A stretch of 64,000 nt of DNA from Echinometra lucunter (lineage: Eukaryota > Echinodermata > Echinoidea > Camarodonta > Echinometridae), in contig CM057162.1 in NCBI GenBank assembly GCA_029962745.1, positions 18,313,408-18,377,407 of the forward strand, given 5' to 3'. The notes beneath the pieces are model-generated. The model saw only the letters and a list, made by a program, of their open reading frames with translations. It was not told the origin of the DNA and did no database searches. The position numbers were made by a program, and so were the translations under genes. This document shows, piece after piece, positions 61,005-64,000 of this stretch (positions within the stretch are counted from its first letter, which is position 1; each line of letters starts with the position of its first letter).

Positions 61005-61216
61005 GGAACTAAGGAAGATGTCGTTTTGAAGGCACCAATAGATATTGACTCCACAAATTGGAATATACCAACCCGAGACTTTTTAATCTATGCATCCACT
61101 CTTGAGGACCTGACTGAAATCTTAATTTATCATCATGAGTGGGGAAAGGAGAAAGAACTTATTTTGTACTCGTCTCGTTTTAATTTTATGTTTTGTGTGG
61201 ACTGTCGACTCGCAAT
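61005..61216 (+). CDS. Candidate internal exon
   Basis: An open frame reads GTKEDVVLKAPIDIDSTNWN, then IPTRDFLIYASTLEDLTEIL, then continues to a Cys-containing end, with protein-like composition and real length. It is followed by CAAT|GTGAGTATT, a near-consensus 5' splice site at 61217, and preceded by AG dinucleotides (61000 and 61004) after a pyrimidine-biased stretch. It lies on the opposite strand from the Cys-rich candidate 340 bases away, so the two would belong to different genes. Family not recognised. Confidence 0.3.
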
Positions 61217-61322
61217 GTGAGTATTATTCTTTCTGACTCATTTTATCAAGCATTTTTAACATGCATTATATAGGCATATGATATAAATAAAGTGTAACTG
61301 CAGACTTTTCGAAGGGGAATGC

Positions 61323-61650
61323 AACACACTAAGAAAAAGAGGTTCAGTTTTGCTCCCTTCAAGTCCAACACTGGAAGCTCCTTTATGAGTACAACTTTGC
61401 ACCCTAAGAATAATTTTTCCTTTAAAGGTGCAGAGTTGTACCCTTGCACCTTTTGAATGCAAAAATTTCTGCACCTTTAAAGGTGCAGAGTTGAACCTTT
61501 AAGGGTGCAGACGGGCATTGTCGGGTGCAAAGCAGTACAAAAGGGTGCATCTTTACACCTTTTTCATGTAGGGTGCAAGACTGCACCCAAAAAGGTGCTA
61601 CCAGTGTTGCATTTAAGGAGCAAAATCGAACCTTTATTTCTAAGTGTGTT
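61323..61650. mobile_element. Fold-back MITE with TGCACC hairpins, copy 2
   Basis: Same family as 57911-58274: ends AACACACTAAGAAA and the complement AACACACTTAGAAA, with shared GGTGCAGACGGGCATT and AAGGGTGCATCTTT core words. Extra GGTGCAGAGTTG repeats occur in the left half. Confidence 0.8.
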
Positions 61651-61922
61651 CCATAATACAATTATTTGTAATGTAAATTTGTTTAATGTAATCACTAAAC
61701 CAGGGAAATATTGTACAAGCAAGCTTTTTTTTTTTTAAAGCTACTTTGCAAGCCGTTACCTGCCGTTACCAGCATTACCTGATGATTACCAACGTCATGG
61801 TGTTTTAGATGCCGACTGCCATTGATCTTGAAACAAGAACAGTAATGGATTTAACGCATATAATATTTAGAATTACACAAGAAGATCAACCACAAAGAAA
61901 ACAAAAAAAAAACAAAAAAAAC

Positions 61923-61964
<42 letters not shown>

Positions 61965-62570
61965 ATGTTGCTTCGTGCGCTCTTCGAGCTGATGACAAGG
62001 TAGAGATGTAAAGGAAGGGACCGTTGGGAGAAAGTAAGAACATGGGAAAAACCTAACGGTTTTTAACCCGTTATTGAGAGAATGGGGAAGGACTTGTATA
62101 AAGAGAGAAAAAATAAATGTTAAGAAAAAAAGGGAGCTAGTGACAAAAGAAACTAAGGGCAGTTGAAAGAAGCAAATAGAGAAATGGATGAATAGATACA
62201 TGTACTAGAGAAAAATGCAAGGGAGAATCATTAAAAAAAAAGTCTTTTAAAAAATCAAGGGAAAAAAGGGGGTTGGTTGCGAATTAAAAAAACAAACCAA
62301 CGAACACAACCTGATATGATCTTTACTGTCATCACCGAAATGTGTACGTCCATAATGCTGGTAAAATATTTGCCAGTGGAAGAGGAATTCCGTAATGTAG
62401 GCAATAAGTGCCATTCTTAACATTTATTACTTCGTTGTCATCCGGAATTTAAAAAAAAAACGAGCCCTTCCCACCATCAGTATCAATTATGCTAATAACC
62501 ATTTTCAGCAACCGATCTTTATAATGAAGGAATATCGGCAGAAACTGAACAGGGCAAGTCAAAAGTATTT
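61651..62570. other. No gene seen
   Basis: AT-rich, with A-rich and (GA)n tracts at 61900-61962. Nothing else supported. Confidence 0.4.
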
Positions 62571-62571
<1 letters not shown>

Positions 62572-62644
<73 letters not shown>

Positions 62645-62645
62645 T

Positions 62646-62687
<42 letters not shown>

Positions 62688-62691
62688 TATA

Positions 62692-62734
<43 letters not shown>

Positions 62735-62746
62735 TAATAATAATAG
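62572..62746. repeat. (AAT)n microsatellite
   Basis: About 175 bases of AAT with a few AAC, ATT and GAT interruptions. Confidence 0.95.
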
Positions 62747-62856
62747 TAAAATTATTGCATTTAGTATGGAAGTTATGTTGACTTTGCGTGTATCAGTTTA
62801 ATTCATTTTCATGGGGTTCCCAGCTTTATTAGGGGGGGGGGGGGCTATTTTCTAAA

Positions 62857-63077
62857 CACAATCCCAAAGAAGTGCTAAATATCTTAGACTTGATCCGTAA
62901 TGTATTTAGGGCAAAACATCTTGGACTTATGAATTAGAATATGTCAGCGAAGTATCTTTAAGAGAAAAGTACTGTAGTAGAAAAAAGCATACTATGCATT
63001 AATGAAACAGATCTCACCAAAGAAAATGAAGTCGATTTCTTGTTCATGGAGTGTTGAATTAAATGTGGTAAGACTTT
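62857..63077 (+). repeat. Direct repeat, copy 1
   Basis: 221 bases that recur at 63402-63623 with roughly a dozen differences, 545 bases further on in the same orientation. Both start CACAATCCCAAAGAAGTGCT. Confidence 0.9.
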
Positions 63078-63221
63078 ATTTTTTATATAGATTTTATACT
63101 AACAGGATTAAAGGCTATTAAAATAGCTATGCACTTACCACTAAATTCAGTTAAAGGAAATGAATAGAGAGAAGAGAAAATACTTTAGAGATTCATCAAC
63201 ATGAAATGTTCCAATAGTTCT

Positions 63222-63300
63222 GATAATAATACAGTCATTTCTATAGCGCCTTTTCTAATGGAGACTCAAAGCGCTTTAACACAAAAGGAAAAACAGAAAC
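63222..63300 (-). mobile_element. Retroposon tail fragment
   Basis: Minus strand: AAAGCGCTTTGAGTCTCC, then GGCGCTATAGAAATGACTGT, then ATTATTATC. This resembles the LINE 3' end (GCGCTATATAAATG then ATT repeats), so it is probably a SINE or LINE tail lying between the two direct repeats. Confidence 0.45.
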
Positions 63301-63401
63301 GATAATACAAGACATACACTTAAAGAGTAACATAAAGAAATTAAATGAACTAATTACGAGATATATATAAAAGAATGAATGCTGACAAGCGGGCATCTTA
63401 G

Positions 63402-63623
63402 CACAATCCCAAAGAAGTGCTAAATATCTTAGACTTGGTCCGTAATGTATTTAGGGCAAAACATCTTGGACTTATGAATTATAATATGTCAGCAAAGTAT
63501 CTTGAAGAGAAAAGTACTGTAGTAGAAAAAAAGCATACTATGCATTAATGAAACAGATCTCAGCAAAGAAAATGAAGCCGATTTTTTGTTTGTGGAGTGG
63601 TAAATTAAATGTGGTAAGACTTT
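63402..63623 (+). repeat. Direct repeat, copy 2
   Basis: Second copy of 62857-63077. The pair could be a local duplication or the two ends of a longer element. Confidence 0.9.
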
Positions 63624-64000
63624 CCATTTAACAGGGTCGTAAAACACAGGACTCTAAACTGTACTTGTGGTGAGATATTGGTATAGCGCCATGGTGTCAG
63701 TCTTACGCCAACTCCACTTACTTCTTGTTCACTTCACTGCAGTGGCGGATCGGGGGTGGTGGCGGGGGGGGGGGGGAGGCTTACCTCTGTTATTTTTCTT
63801 TATAGCGCTGAAGGCGTATACGTTGCTGAAATGTTTTATTTGTTAATATATATAGTTCAAACGTTCTACGACCGGTCGAAGTTATAAAAACACACAATGG
63901 TATAAATAAAGACGTCATCAACAAGTATCATTCTTTTGTCGAAACTTCTGCCTTTATAACCCATGGAAGGGTTTATATGTTTGTGTGATTATGTATATAC
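63624..64000. other. No gene seen
   Basis: AT-rich, poly-G near 63764; nothing supported. Confidence 0.4.

Overview
This is a gene-poor, repeat-rich stretch of an animal nuclear genome, most likely a marine invertebrate deuterostome such as a sea urchin. The grounds are an AT-rich background, very abundant trinucleotide microsatellites and poly-G/poly-C tracts, many fold-back (MITE-like) DNA elements, a tRNA-derived SINE, CR1/L2-like LINE pieces, and splice-site-like signals. The species-group assignment comes from recall of repeat style and is not proven. Nothing bacterial or viral is present: no operons, no rRNA, no CRISPR array.

The layout is dominated by assembly structure. Two runs of exactly 500 N (2910-3409 and 30850-31349) split the window into contig 1 (1-2909), contig 2 (3410-30849) and contig 3 (31350-64000). 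The end of contig 1 is nearly identical to 14105-17085 inside contig 2. The end of contig 2 (18382-30849) is nearly identical to the start of contig 3 (31350-46664). Because both duplications stop exactly at gaps, they look like unmerged allelic overlaps (two haplotypes), not true segmental duplications. The real locus is therefore about 15 kb shorter than drawn.

The one clear protein-coding element is a 5'-truncated CR1/L2-like (Jockey superfamily) LINE at 41874-44490. It is present only in the contig 3 haplotype and absent from the allelic site near 28855. Its endonuclease remnant and reverse transcriptase with YADD are readable, and one frameshift lies near the C-terminus. An older, internally deleted LINE remnant lies on the minus strand at 53966-54896. 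A tRNA-type SINE sits at 6221-6465. At least ten kinds of inverted-repeat element are visible; three have plausible target-site duplications: 3590-3809 (7-8 bp), 7650-8275 (TA) and 22929-23425 (9-10 bp).

No complete host gene can be assembled. A handful of exon-like pieces are offered at low to moderate confidence: a signal-peptide-like first exon (minus, 20201-20273, and its allele), an acidic reading frame interrupted by one TGA (12046-12552), a strongly conserved island at 24.0-25.0 kb with several open stretches, a possible terminal exon at 30359-30462, and Cys-rich and unrelated exon candidates near 60.5-61.2 kb. Most other open frames run through microsatellites or fold-back elements. 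Their poly-Leu, poly-Ser or poly-Thr translations carry no meaning.
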